A stretch of DNA of 64,000 nt from Erysipelotrichaceae bacterium (GCA_017454765.1 JAFTCJ010000025.1:1-64000); one strand, 5' to 3'; positions 1 through 8,679 are shown, numbered from the stretch's first letter. Program-made: numbers and translations. Notes: generated by a model not told the origin, from the letters alone.

Positions 1-1077
1 CAAAGCGAGCGCACAGGAAGCCGGCGAGATCCGGCAAGCCGAAGCGATCTCTTCGATCGATGCGGGTCCCTTTCTCTTGTAAAGGAAATAAAGGATGCCG
101 ATATCATTCCCGTCCAGTTCATTCTGATCGGCAATGGCTTTAAGCAGTTGTTCGAACATCACTTCAGAAAGCCTGTCGAACCGCAATTCAAAGGTCATTC
201 CATCATCAAACAGGATCGAAGAACCGTTCTCTTCACCAAGCTTTTTCGTTTCTTCAACGATAGGCAAGGCAAATGCATCGGTACTCACAGCGACCAGAAA
301 ACCGTATATGATCGGTTTTCTTGCCTCATAGACATCCTTATCCAGGATCTGTTTGTAGAAACTGTCATAATAGCGTATTACGCCTGTCTTCATCTTGACC
401 GTGCTCTGTATGTTTAGATTCTTTGCCACAAGGGAACCTTCGCTCTTAACGTAGTAATATACCGGCGATTTCAAAACAAAGATCTTATCCACATGCAGCA
501 GATACTGCAGATTGAATATCGCATCCTCGCTGAAAGATATATTTTCATCCATGATCAGATGATGATCATCGATGATCTTTTTGCGATAGAGCTTGTTCCA
601 GATGACACCATAATAGAAATCTGCCGGAGACAGAAGCATCTTGTCTGCATATTCGGCCAATGTCAGCACACCGCCTTTGCGGATCGAACCTTTTTTTGAG
701 ATCTTGTCATCGATCACCCTGTAGAAATCTGCGATGACCATGTCGGCATCTTCTTCTTCCATTGAACGGACAAGAAGTTTCGTGGAATCGAAAGGAAGCC
801 AGTCGTCGACATCGATGAACTGGATATAATCGCCCGTTGCCATCGAAAGACCGACGTTCCGTGTTGCAGAAACACCGCTGTTTTCCTTATGGATCGGTAT
901 GATCCTCTTATCCTTTTTGGCATACTCGCTTATGACCTTAAAAGAACCGTCCGTGCTGCCGTCATCGATAACGATGACCTCGATATCCTTATGATCCTGT
1001 GCCAATACAGAATCCAGACATCTGGGAATGGATTTTTCTCCGTTATAGACTGGAATGATGATGCTTACTTTGCTCAT
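1..1077 (-). CDS. GT2 glycosyltransferase with C-terminal winged-helix domain (3' end beyond window)
   Basis: Reading the minus strand from the ATG at 1077 gives 359 codons without a stop before the window edge. The start MSKVSIIIPVYNGEKSI and the DDGSTDGS and DVDD motifs in the first 110 residues are a classic family 2 glycosyltransferase fold (GT-A), which moves a nucleotide-activated sugar to a lipid or glycan acceptor at the membrane. After about residue 310 the protein does not end like a GT2. It runs into a stretch with MarR-like helix-turn-helix spacing (GILYFLYKRKGPASIEEIA, then CRISPASCALAL). The GtrA-like gene ends 8 bp upstream, so the two form one operon. The fusion is seen directly; its role and acceptor are unknown. 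Confidence 0.88.
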   Translation of the reverse strand, partial: MSKVSIIIPVYNGEKSIPRCLDSVLAQDHKDIEVIVIDDGSTDGSFKVISEYAKKDKRIIPIHKENSGVSATRNVGLSMATGDYIQFIDVDDWLPFDSTKLLVRSMEEEDADMVIADFYRVIDDKISKKGSIRKGGVLTLAEYADKMLLSPADFYYGVIWNKLYRKKIIDDHHLIMDENISFSEDAIFNLQYLLHVDKIFVLKSPVYYYVKSEGSLVAKNLNIQSTVKMKTGVIRYYDSFYKQILDKDVYEARKPIIYGFLVAVSTDAFALPIVEETKKLGEENGSSILFDDGMTFELRFDRLSEVMFEQLLKAIADQNELDGNDIGILYFLYKRKGPASIEEIASACRISPASCALAL

Positions 1078-1085
1078 AGATCCCC

Positions 1086-1610
1086 CTATTTAAACAATAT
1101 GTATTTTTCAAGTGGAAACAGAACGATCAGCTGTACGAAACCCGCCGCATACATCGCGACCGTACGGGCAAATGCCTTCAGATCCGTTTTCATCAATGCG
1201 GAAACGACCACGCCCTGCAGCCACGTCGTGAACAGGATCAGGGAAAACAGTATCAGACAGTATGCCGGAAGCGACCACTTTCTGCCCTTTCCTTTAAAGA
1301 CTGATCGCATGTTCAGAAAATAGCCGAATATATTGGCGATCAGATTAGACAGGAAAAACGGCAGTACATACCCCCAGGTGACGACACCGTCAACTACATA
1401 TTTGCTTGGGCTGTCAAACAACGCTTTCGCATCGAAAACGCCCCTCAATGCTTCCGGGAGTTTTTCGGTAAAACCGTCAAAAACAAAAGGAAGTACATTA
1501 GCCAGTATCAACTGTACCCCGGCGATCAGCATACCTGTCAGGTTAAATTTGACGAACTGCCAGATCGTATTTCCTTCGAATCTCTTATCCAGTTTTCCGA
1601 TCCACTTCAT
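1086..1610 (-). CDS. GtrA-like four-TM membrane protein
   Basis: 174 residues with about four hydrophobic segments (near 20-45, 80-100, 112-135, 145-168). The start WQFVKFNLTGMLIAG and the NIFGYFLNMRSVF segment match the GtrA-like family, whose members help flip or present polyprenyl-phosphate-linked sugars beside GT2 enzymes. It lies immediately before the GT2 gene, which fits a surface-polysaccharide or lipid glycosylation operon. The start has only a weak GGTG-type ribosome site. The protein is slightly longer than usual because of an extra loop at about 46-75. The transported substrate cannot be told. Confidence 0.75.
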   Translation of the reverse strand: MKWIGKLDKRFEGNTIWQFVKFNLTGMLIAGVQLILANVLPFVFDGFTEKLPEALRGVFDAKALFDSPSKYVVDGVVTWGYVLPFFLSNLIANIFGYFLNMRSVFKGKGRKWSLPAYCLILFSLILFTTWLQGVVVSALMKTDLKAFARTVAMYAAGFVQLIVLFPLEKYILFK

Positions 1611-1656
1611 TTTTCACCAACATTCTTATTATATGTCTTTATGATGCAAAAAAGAA

Positions 1657-1678
1657 AAGCGGGCTTTTCCTCCCGCTT
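1657..1678 (-). terminator. Rho-independent terminator of the lost GAPDH gene
   Basis: AAGCGGG and CCCGCTT form a seven-pair stem with an 8-nt loop, followed on the minus strand by TTCTTTTTT. It lies 22 bp past the stop of the GAPDH stub at 1701-1772, so it is best read as the terminator that belonged to that gene. Confidence 0.75.
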
Positions 1679-1700
1679 CGCTCTTTTATGAAAGGAACGA

Positions 1701-1772
1701 TTAACCTAATTCTGCGAAGTACTTGATCGTTCTTACCATCTGAAATGTGTAAGAGTTTTCGTTATCGTACAA
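1701..1772 (-). pseudogene. gap: 3' stub of glyceraldehyde-3-phosphate dehydrogenase
   Basis: The minus strand encodes LYDNENSYTFQMVRTIKYF followed by AELG and a TAA stop at 1701. This matches the conserved GAPDH C terminus (W-Y-D-N-E-x-S-Y, then M/L-V-R-T). Upstream, the invariant Ser-Trp is replaced by unrelated Lys-rich AT-rich sequence and a stop codon follows within about ten codons. Only the last 22 or so residues of a protein of about 335 remain, together with the terminator. The junction near 1772 therefore marks a recombination or deletion edge. The complete gap gene is presumably elsewhere in the genome. Confidence 0.8.
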
Positions 1773-2001
1773 TTTGTTTTTACGTTTTATCTTAATTAAT
1801 TATGCTGTATTATACCTTTGCTGTCTTATTCATTCTTTTTAAAATCTTCCTTTCTACTATGCTTTCTCTTAATCCTGTCTGTAAGCATAGAAATTTGTTG
1901 TCCTTCAGAAGGCTCCTGTTTATTTAGCTTTATTATATTCTATATTTTGAAACTCCATATGTTCGGATTGCTAGCGATTGTTCAAACCATATTATAAAAA
2001 A

Positions 2002-2071
2002 ACCATTCATATTGAAGTTGGTCTTCCTTTGACGACACAACATCAGGAGTCAACTTTACAGTTTGAATGGT
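2002..2071. other. Long imperfect hairpin upstream of the serpin
   Basis: Outer arms ACCATTCA (2002-2009) and TGAATGGT (2064-2071) pair perfectly. Inner arms AAGTTG and CAACTT continue the stem with bulges, leaving an apex of about 30 nt. It ends directly where the 26-bp palindrome begins. Possible readings are a structured leader, a recombination-site extension or a miniature element remnant. Confidence 0.5.
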
Positions 2072-2097
2072 GTTCATAAATCTATGGAATGATGAAC
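2072..2097. repeat. 26-bp palindromic module-boundary repeat, copy 1
   Basis: Arms GTTCATAAA and ATGATGAAC surround an 8-bp centre; in reverse complement the right-hand half reads TTTATGAAC like the consensus. It lies between the GAPDH stub and the serpin, at the left edge of the accessory zone. Confidence 0.7.
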
Positions 2098-2192
2098 GCT
2101 ATTCATATTGAATAGTGTTTTTATAAGTCACTCTTGTCACTTTTTTTGCGCAACATAATAGTTATCATGATGACGTACAAAGGAGACTAACT

Positions 2193-3281
2193 ATGAAAAA
2201 GAGTAATTCAGAAAGATACAACGAGATCACGAAAGATCTACTAATCCATTATGGGAAAAACAACAGTAATACTGTTCTCTCACCATTTTCTATTTTATCC
2301 TTGTTATGCATGGCTGCTGATTCCACCGATACAACGACAAAAGAAGAAGTCATTGAAATGATATGTAACGGCATGGATTATCAGGAGTTCAGACGTTTCG
2401 TGGTTGAACTGACTCATCGGTTTTCAAAATGCCACACACTGAAATCAGCCAATGCTCTATGTGTCAATGAAACGATCGGTGAATCGATCAAATCCGACTA
2501 TCTGATGATGCTTTCGTCAGATTATGATGCAAAAGTATTTGCTTCCGAAAATATCATTAACGATATCAATTCTTGGGTAAACAAAAAGACGAATGGTATG
2601 ATCGACAGAATTGCTGATGAATCGATGAAGAAAAGTGATCTTTTGGCTTGTCTGATGAATGCGGTCTGTTTCGATTCAAAGTGGCAGGAACCGTATGAAA
2701 CAAAAGACATCAGCGAGGATGAATTCCATAACGCAGATGGGACAACAAGCGAAGTGAAAATGCTGTCCAGTTCAGAGATCGAGTATATCAGCGATGATGC
2801 ATTCGAAGGCTTCGTCAAACCTTACAAGGGAAACGAATACTCTTTCATGGCTCTTCTTCCAAAGGATGATCAGAGCAGATCGATATCGGACAGTCTGAAA
2901 CAAATTGACTTCTCCGGGTTATTTGAGAACAGGAAACGCCAGGATGTCATAGTGGATATGCCAGAATTCAGTTATGATTTTTCGGAAGATCTTTCCGCAT
3001 ATCTACAGAGTTTGGGTGTAAAGAAGATATTCACTCCAGAAGCCTGTTTTTCGCCTATGACAGATGAATGGATCAAAGCGGATGGAATCATTCATAAGGC
3101 TCACATCGAACTAGACCGTAAAGGAACAAAAGCAGCTGCCGTTAGCACGATGATAATGGTAGCCGGATGTGCCGATATCTTTGAAACGCCGTATATCTGT
3201 CTGAACAGACCATTTGTTTATGCGATCATGCATAACGAAAGCGGATTGCCTGTGTTCGTTGGTATCACCAATGAATTATAA
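2193..3281 (+). CDS. Serpin-family serine/cysteine protease inhibitor
   Basis: 362 residues, the usual serpin core length. Seen features are the N-terminal NTVLSPFSILSLL block, the FDSKWQEPYE strand region, and near the C terminus the reactive-loop hinge GTKAAAVST followed by RPFVYAIMHNESGLPVFVG. Counting 15 residues from the hinge Gly puts the P1-P1' bond at about Gly-Cys, with one residue of uncertainty. The usual hinge Glu (P13) is Lys here. Serpins trap proteases by a suicide conformational change. No signal peptide is visible from the ATG with its strong AAAGGAG site, so the product may stay in the cytoplasm. Flanked on both sides by 26-bp palindromes, it looks like an acquired module. 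Confidence 0.93.
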   Translation: MKKSNSERYNEITKDLLIHYGKNNSNTVLSPFSILSLLCMAADSTDTTTKEEVIEMICNGMDYQEFRRFVVELTHRFSKCHTLKSANALCVNETIGESIKSDYLMMLSSDYDAKVFASENIINDINSWVNKKTNGMIDRIADESMKKSDLLACLMNAVCFDSKWQEPYETKDISEDEFHNADGTTSEVKMLSSSEIEYISDDAFEGFVKPYKGNEYSFMALLPKDDQSRSISDSLKQIDFSGLFENRKRQDVIVDMPEFSYDFSEDLSAYLQSLGVKKIFTPEACFSPMTDEWIKADGIIHKAHIELDRKGTKAAAVSTMIMVAGCADIFETPYICLNRPFVYAIMHNESGLPVFVGITNEL

Positions 3282-3296
3282 AATCAAAAAAGTCTA

Positions 3297-3322
3297 GTTC
3301 ATAAAAGTATAGATTTATGAAC
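3297..3322. repeat. 26-bp palindromic module-boundary repeat, copy 2 (best copy)
   Basis: Perfect 9-bp arms GTTCATAAA and TTTATGAAC around AGTATAGA. It lies between the convergent ends of the serpin (15 bp after its stop) and the PRD regulator (9 bp after its stop). With no promoters facing it, an operator role is unlikely here. Confidence 0.85.
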
Positions 3323-3331
3323 AAAATCCAA

Positions 3332-5227
3332 TTATTTTTGTATATTGGATAAAATCGTTTGGATTGTTTCAACCGTGTCGTTATAGGATCGACACTGACA
3401 TAAAGCGTTGATATTTGTTTCGTTGCTTAGCATATCAACTATATGATTGAAGACGAAACGAAAATCTTTTCTTTCAGCATAAGCGATTCCAAATAGAATC
3501 AAGAGTTGGATATCTTCATTTCCCCATTTTTGGGCGTGATCATATGTAACTATAGAAATGAAACTGCACGGTATGGTTTGGCCGATTGCGTGAGGTATTG
3601 CAACCTTCTTGATAAAGCAGGTTGAAGAGGCTTTTTCTCTGTTCAGGACACTCTCTGTAAAGCTGTCATCAAATAGACCTTTTTCTTTCAGCAAATCTGT
3701 CAGTTTACCAATCACCTCGTATTCGTCCTTTCCATGAACATCGGTAAAGAAATAGTCTTCTTTAAATAGTTTACTGAAAGATTGAATAAAAGCATCTGTT
3801 TCCTTTTTTTGAATTTTCGCTTTGATCATTGAATCAATGCTGTTGATTTGCTGTTCGGTGATAAAAGGAGAGACGATTATTGTCTGTGGTATATCGACTT
3901 CACTGATAAGCAGGTCAGGTTCCATCGTATCCGGATCATAGTCGTCTTCTGAAATTGTAAATAAAAGGTTCAGATCTTTATCGAATCTTGTCTGAATTTT
4001 ACTGATATTGTGCTGATAGAACTGATGATAGTCAGAATAGATGTAAATTGCGGATACTTTGTTTTTGTTCATGTCGCAGCTTTCAATAAAACTGCCGATA
4101 TGTAAAGCAATCAGGGAAATCTCATCCTGGTTGATTACATATTTCGTCTTTTCTTTGATCAGCTGAGCGGCATAGACGGCAATGTCAAAGATCAATGGAT
4201 AGGTCAGCTTGATATCCAGCAGCATAGGGTTATGAACGGAATGGTCGATTTTCTGTCTTTTCAGCAGGTTATCGATGTGAAGACAGAATCTGGCAAAGAA
4301 AACATCGTCAAAAGGATCCAACAGATAATAATCGGTTATCTTATCAAGGATATAGCCAACCAGATCGATTGTAGAATTTTCGATATAAGATGAGATGTTC
4401 TGCCGGTTTATCATCCGATAATCCAGTGTGGCGAGATTTGTCGCGAGGAAGGCAGCGATGTTATTTCTTTCGGTCTGATTGATTTCGATATCGTAGTTCT
4501 CTTCCAGATAGCTGCTGATTTGATCCGCAGCAGTTTTTTCAATTTCAGAGATATTTAATGCAATCTGTGTTTCTTCGATTGAATAGTGATTTCTGAGCCT
4601 GTCGATCGTAATTACCAGATGCAGAATGATATTATTCAGCGAATAGTCGTTGTAATAGAAGGAACAATCATTAAAAATCTTGATAAGACTTCTTTTCAGA
4701 TTATCTATCTGATAATCGTTGTCGAAGAAGCGGTTTCCTTCATCAGACATAAATGCTTTGTAGTGTGTATTGGTGATTATGTAACTAGCCAGAGAACGTT
4801 TATTCTTTTCTGTACCCTGCAAGGAAAGAAAAGAATCGTTATTTACTAATGAGAGATGAAATGGTTCAATACGGCGCCTGAGTTTTTTTAAATCGGTCTG
4901 AATCGTTGCTTCGGATACAAATAGTTCTTCGGCGATATCGAATATGTTTACATTTCCGTCTTCTGTAAGCAGACGTGAAATGACAAAGGCGACTCTTTCG
5001 CTGCTGTCGGTATTTCTGTTTAGAGAACCTGTTGAAGAATCACTGCCGAGATGATATTTTCCGTCAGATAAAATGATGATCTCTTTGGTTTCGTTGATCT
5101 GATTTATGTAGTTTCTGATCTGTCTTGCAGAAATGCCGAATTTGTCGGAAAGTTCCTGTGCCGAGTAAGAAGTCCCTTTATTTCGTTTAAGATGGTCAAG
5201 TATTTCTTCGGATCGGTTTTTCTTCAT
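3332..5227 (-). CDS. PRD-containing BglG/LicR-type transcriptional activator
   Basis: 631 residues with the full LicR/MtlR-like order: N-terminal HTH (about 5-60), second Mga-type HTH (about 80-140), PRD1 (about 175-270, with ILHLVITIDR), PRD2 (about 280-390, with ALHIGSFIE), an EIIB-like segment (about 395-480) and a C-terminal EIIA type-2 domain containing KVAIPHAIGQ with its phosphorylatable His. Such proteins sense sugar flux by PTS phosphorylation and switch on a neighbouring PTS operon. It is divergent from the EIIB-EIIC-EIIA-glycosidase operon across a 129-bp gap and is its obvious regulator. Both sides of regulator plus operon carry the 26-bp palindrome. Confidence 0.92.
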   Translation of the reverse strand: MKKNRSEEILDHLKRNKGTSYSAQELSDKFGISARQIRNYINQINETKEIIILSDGKYHLGSDSSTGSLNRNTDSSERVAFVISRLLTEDGNVNIFDIAEELFVSEATIQTDLKKLRRRIEPFHLSLVNNDSFLSLQGTEKNKRSLASYIITNTHYKAFMSDEGNRFFDNDYQIDNLKRSLIKIFNDCSFYYNDYSLNNIILHLVITIDRLRNHYSIEETQIALNISEIEKTAADQISSYLEENYDIEINQTERNNIAAFLATNLATLDYRMINRQNISSYIENSTIDLVGYILDKITDYYLLDPFDDVFFARFCLHIDNLLKRQKIDHSVHNPMLLDIKLTYPLIFDIAVYAAQLIKEKTKYVINQDEISLIALHIGSFIESCDMNKNKVSAIYIYSDYHQFYQHNISKIQTRFDKDLNLLFTISEDDYDPDTMEPDLLISEVDIPQTIIVSPFITEQQINSIDSMIKAKIQKKETDAFIQSFSKLFKEDYFFTDVHGKDEYEVIGKLTDLLKEKGLFDDSFTESVLNREKASSTCFIKKVAIPHAIGQTIPCSFISIVTYDHAQKWGNEDIQLLILFGIAYAERKDFRFVFNHIVDMLSNETNINALCQCRSYNDTVETIQTILSNIQK

Positions 5228-5266
5228 ACCATCATTCTAATATATAAGGAAGAAAAGGCTCGAGTT

Positions 5267-5295
5267 TTTTAATTACCTGATGAGGGAAATTAAAA
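5267..5295. promoter_or_regulatory. Dyad in the divergent PRD regulator / PTS promoter region
   Basis: TTTTAATT (5267-5274) and AATTAAAA (5288-5295) form an 8-bp inverted repeat with a 13-bp spacer, midway between the divergent starts. This is the best candidate binding site for the PRD activator in the gap; no direct proof. Confidence 0.4.
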
Positions 5296-5356
5296 GATTT
5301 GTGATAATAAGCATCTGAAAGATAAACTGAAAGCGTAAAGAAAAGGAGACTAACTT

Positions 5357-5665
5357 ATGGAACTGTTAATAGTCTGTGGCGGTGGTGCCTCAAGCAGCTT
5401 CATCGCACAGAATGTTCAGAAAGAAGGGGTTGCTAGAGGCTTGGATATAACAGTTGATGCAATCAGCGAAACCGAACTGGAGGATTACGCTGAAGGTAGA
5501 GCTGCCGTCCTGGCAGGACCGCACCTTAGATATCTGGAAGACAATCTTCGTGAGATCACAGAGGAATATGGTGTACCGTTTGATTTCATCGCAGATACTG
5601 ATTATTCGACAATGAATGGCAAAAATATCCTTGATCAGGCATTAGCCTTGGCAAACAAAGAATAG
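5357..5665 (+). CDS. PTS EIIB component, lactose/cellobiose family
   Basis: 102 residues, typical for a free-standing EIIB of the lactose/cellobiose (chitobiose) family. The start MELLIVCGGGASSSFIAQ contains the phosphoryl-accepting Cys7 in the P-loop-like turn. It takes phosphate from EIIA and passes it to the sugar during import by EIIC. The ribosome site AAAAGGAGACTAACTT is nearly identical to that before the serpin. First gene of the operon EIIB-EIIC-EIIA-6-phospho-beta-glucosidase, with 13 bp to EIIC. Confidence 0.93.
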   Translation: MELLIVCGGGASSSFIAQNVQKEGVARGLDITVDAISETELEDYAEGRAAVLAGPHLRYLEDNLREITEEYGVPFDFIADTDYSTMNGKNILDQALALANKE

Positions 5666-5678
5666 GGGGAAACTAAAA

Positions 5679-6914
5679 ATGAAGAAAATTATTGATTGGA
5701 TGACAAATGTTGTTGGCCCGAAAGCCAGCGCTATCGCAAAGAATCCCTGGATTGCTTCGATTCAGGAAACGATGATTGCTACTGTACCGGTTATGATCAT
5801 CAGTTCGTTTATTACCATTATTTCTATCCTGAATGAGTATATTCCGAATTTCCCGGATTTCTCATACTTCTCAACCTTCACGATGGGACTGAGCGCCCTG
5901 ATGGTTGCTTATCTTGTCCCGACATTTGTTCTTGAAAAACTTAGACTTCCCAAGTATAAGAGACAAGCTGGATTCATGGGTGCAGCTTTACTGCTTGCCA
6001 TGAGCCAGGCGTTTGTGAATGATGACTATTACTTTGCAGTTGCTGCTGACAGAGTCGGTGCTTCTGGAATGTTCGTGGCAATTGTTGCCGGTCTGTTTGT
6101 GGCTTTCATCATGAAGCTTTTCTCAAAGAGATCATTATTCAAGAAAGATACCAAGATGCCGAAGTTTCTGGTCGACAGCTTTGACTCCATGGCCCCGATC
6201 ATGGTCATCATGATCTGTGCATTCATCACCTGCAATCTGCTACATCTTGATCTGTATGAGATCGTCAACGTCATGGTGTCTCCATTGATCAACATCGCAC
6301 AGTCGTTGTTTGGATTCACTCTGATCAACTTCCTGATGGCATTCTTCTATTCCTTCGGTCTGAGCCCATGGCTGTTGACTCCCGTCTACTATACCGTAGG
6401 TATGGATGCGATCGCTAAGAATGCTGCTGCTGTTGCAGCCGGTGGCAAAGCTACACTGATTCTGACAAACGAAACATTGGGTGGCTGGATCTGGCTGGGC
6501 GGTACAGGCTGTACACTGATGCTTTGCATACTCTTCATGCTGTGCAAGTCTGAGAAACTCAAAGGCTTAGGCAGGACCTGCATCTTACCGGGTATCTTCA
6601 ACATCAATGAACCGATCGTCTTCGGATCCGTCGTGTTCAATCCATTGCTGATGATTCCGTTCTGGATCTGCCCGGTTGTTGTGTCTGTTATTACTTATCT
6701 GGTTATGAAGGCCGGTATGGTTACGATCCCTTCAACATCATTCCTGCTCTGGTATATGCCGATTCCAATTCAGACTTATCTGACAAACTATGACTTTAGA
6801 GGTGTCATCCTGGTATTGATTCTTCTGGCATTAACTGCTGTAATCTATTACCCGTTTGTTGTGGCTTATGATAAGCAGTGTCTTGAAGAAGAAGCAGCTG
6901 CGGATACAAAATAA
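5679..6914 (+). CDS. PTS EIIC permease, lactose/cellobiose family
   Basis: 411 residues with about ten membrane segments. The conserved GIFNINEPIVFG motif lies near residue 307, where EIIC proteins bind sugar, and the N-terminal SIQETMIATVPVMI block is also typical. It moves a beta-glucoside disaccharide across the membrane while EIIB phosphorylates it. Somewhat shorter than the usual 430-450 residues. The gene order with a 6-phospho-beta-glucosidase suggests cellobiose or a related beta-glucoside as substrate; the exact sugar is inferred, not shown. Confidence 0.93.
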   Translation: MKKIIDWMTNVVGPKASAIAKNPWIASIQETMIATVPVMIISSFITIISILNEYIPNFPDFSYFSTFTMGLSALMVAYLVPTFVLEKLRLPKYKRQAGFMGAALLLAMSQAFVNDDYYFAVAADRVGASGMFVAIVAGLFVAFIMKLFSKRSLFKKDTKMPKFLVDSFDSMAPIMVIMICAFITCNLLHLDLYEIVNVMVSPLINIAQSLFGFTLINFLMAFFYSFGLSPWLLTPVYYTVGMDAIAKNAAAVAAGGKATLILTNETLGGWIWLGGTGCTLMLCILFMLCKSEKLKGLGRTCILPGIFNINEPIVFGSVVFNPLLMIPFWICPVVVSVITYLVMKAGMVTIPSTSFLLWYMPIPIQTYLTNYDFRGVILVLILLALTAVIYYPFVVAYDKQCLEEEAAADTK

Positions 6915-6940
6915 ATTAGAAAAGACAAGGAGATTAACGT

Positions 6941-7267
6941 ATGACTCTTGATGAATTAAATGAAAAATCAATGGAAATGATTGTTGCTGCTGGTGCGGCG
7001 AGGACCGCTTTGAATCAGGCTTTAGATAATATCGATGATATTGAAAAGTATGATGAGCTAATGGAAGAGGCAAGAGTTCAGATCACAAAATCTCATACTG
7101 CTCAGACTAAGGTTCTGCAGGGTACCATTACTGATCCCGACTTCTATCCAAATATCCTGTTCACGCATGCTCAGGATACGCTGATGACAGTCATGAGCGA
7201 GATAAACACCGCAAAGGCGATCAGTAAGGTCTACAGGCATGTCCTGGAGAAGATCGATGAAAAATAA
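6941..7267 (+). CDS. PTS EIIA component, lactose/cellobiose family
   Basis: 108 residues, all-helical EIIA of the lactose family. His76 in NILFTHAQDTLMT is the expected phosphorylation site, with the nearby Asp expected to contribute to the trimer metal site. The start has a good AAGGAG site. Its last codons overlap the start of the next gene by 11 bp, which suggests translational coupling with the glycosidase. Confidence 0.93.
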   Translation: MTLDELNEKSMEMIVAAGAARTALNQALDNIDDIEKYDELMEEARVQITKSHTAQTKVLQGTITDPDFYPNILFTHAQDTLMTVMSEINTAKAISKVYRHVLEKIDEK

Positions 7268-8666
7268 ATTCTTCTATGGTGGGAGCATTGCCTCCCACCA
7301 GTGTGAAGGTGCCTATAACGAGGATGGAAAAGGCCTTGGAATCATGGATGTCGTTACTGTCGGCAGCAAAGATGTTCCCAGGCAATTCCATGATAATATC
7401 GATGAGAATACCTATTATCCTTCTCATAATGCAATCGATTTCTATCACACATACAAGGAAGATATCGCTTTATTCAAAGAGGCAGGTTTCAGTTGCCTAA
7501 GGATCTCTGTCGACTGGTCAAGGATCTATCCGAATGGCGATGATGAAGAGCCCAACAGAAAAGGGATTGAACACTATCGAAATGTAGCAAGAGAGTTAAA
7601 GAAAAACGATATTGAACCGATCATCACCCTCTTTCATTTCGAGATGCCTTTGAGTCTGGTAAAAAAATACGGTTCCTGGCAAAACAGGAAAGTTGTGGAT
7701 CTTTATCTGCGATACGCAAGGACAATGTTTGAAGAATTCAAGGGAGAAGTCACTTACTGGTCTACATTCAATGAGATGAATCATCTGGATTCGGATGTTG
7801 AACTGAACGACTTCTTCACGTACATGAATACAGGGCTCTGCTATTCGAAAGTAGAGGATCCGGCAAGGGTAATGGTCAACTGTGCCTACAATATGACTCT
7901 TGCTTCTGTTAAGGCGGTTAAGATTGGTCATGAAATCGATCCAGATTATCAGATTGGTTGTGTGTTTGGTCTAACCCCAATCTACGCCTACAGTGCTAAT
8001 CCTGAGGATTCATTAAAAGCATTCAAGGCAATGGACAGAGACTGGTATCAGATCGATGCGATGACAAAGGGTTCCTTCCCTGAATACAAGTTGAAAGCAT
8101 ATTGCGACAGAGGAGTTGATCTTGTTATCCCTGACGAAGACAAGCAAGCATTCAAAGAAGGAAAGATAGATTTCATCGGTATCAACTACTATTCTTCTGC
8201 TGTAGAAACAGCTCTGAATCTGAGTGACAAAGAAGGAAGCTTCTTCGGCGGACTAAACAACCCTTATTTGAAACAGAGCGACTGGGGATGGACAATCGAT
8301 CCAATTGGTTTGAGATATCTTCTGAATATGATAGATCGTAGATATGGCTTGCCGATGATCATTACAGAAAACGGTTTAGGCGCGTTTGATCATCTTGAAG
8401 ATGATGGAAGTGTCCACGATCCATATCGTATAGAATATATTGGGAGCCATTTGAAACAAATCAAACTGGCAATAAAAGAAGATTGCGTGAACTGTTTTGG
8501 ATACCTGATGTGGGGCCCGATCGATCTGGTATCGGCAACGACCGGAGAAATGAAAAAAAGATATGGCTTAATTTATGTCGATCGAAATGACGACGGCACA
8601 GGTTCTAATAAACGCTATAAGAAAGATTCGTTCTTTTGGTTCAAAGCTACAATTGAATCAGATTAA
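7257..8666 (+). CDS. GH1 6-phospho-beta-glucosidase
   Basis: 469 residues from the ATG at 7257, preceded by GGAG; an in-frame ATG 18 bp earlier lies deeper in the EIIA gene and lacks a good ribosome site. The N-terminal FYGGSIASHQCEGA and the WSRIYPNG block are GH1. The acid/base Glu173 sits in STFNEMNH, a form common in 6-phospho-beta-glucosidases, and the nucleophile Glu371 sits in ITENG. It hydrolyses the phosphorylated disaccharide delivered by the PTS to glucose and glucose-6-phosphate in the cytoplasm. Last gene of the operon, followed 13 bp later by a 26-bp palindrome. Confidence 0.94.
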   Translation: MKNKFFYGGSIASHQCEGAYNEDGKGLGIMDVVTVGSKDVPRQFHDNIDENTYYPSHNAIDFYHTYKEDIALFKEAGFSCLRISVDWSRIYPNGDDEEPNRKGIEHYRNVARELKKNDIEPIITLFHFEMPLSLVKKYGSWQNRKVVDLYLRYARTMFEEFKGEVTYWSTFNEMNHLDSDVELNDFFTYMNTGLCYSKVEDPARVMVNCAYNMTLASVKAVKIGHEIDPDYQIGCVFGLTPIYAYSANPEDSLKAFKAMDRDWYQIDAMTKGSFPEYKLKAYCDRGVDLVIPDEDKQAFKEGKIDFIGINYYSSAVETALNLSDKEGSFFGGLNNPYLKQSDWGWTIDPIGLRYLLNMIDRRYGLPMIITENGLGAFDHLEDDGSVHDPYRIEYIGSHLKQIKLAIKEDCVNCFGYLMWGPIDLVSATTGEMKKRYGLIYVDRNDDGTGSNKRYKKDSFFWFKATIESD

Positions 8667-8679
8667 TAAACATTTGACT

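Larger units (their letters stand above)
1773..2192. other. AT-rich non-coding region upstream of the serpin
   Basis: No gene is visible in these 420 bp, which are markedly more AT-rich than the flanks. It holds the long imperfect hairpin at 2002-2071, the first 26-bp palindrome at 2072-2097 and a further dyad at 2099-2115 (CTATTCA and TGAATAG arms). The element ATTCATATTGAA occurs twice (near 2004 and 2101). The serpin ribosome site AAAGGAG lies just before 2193. Confidence 0.6.
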
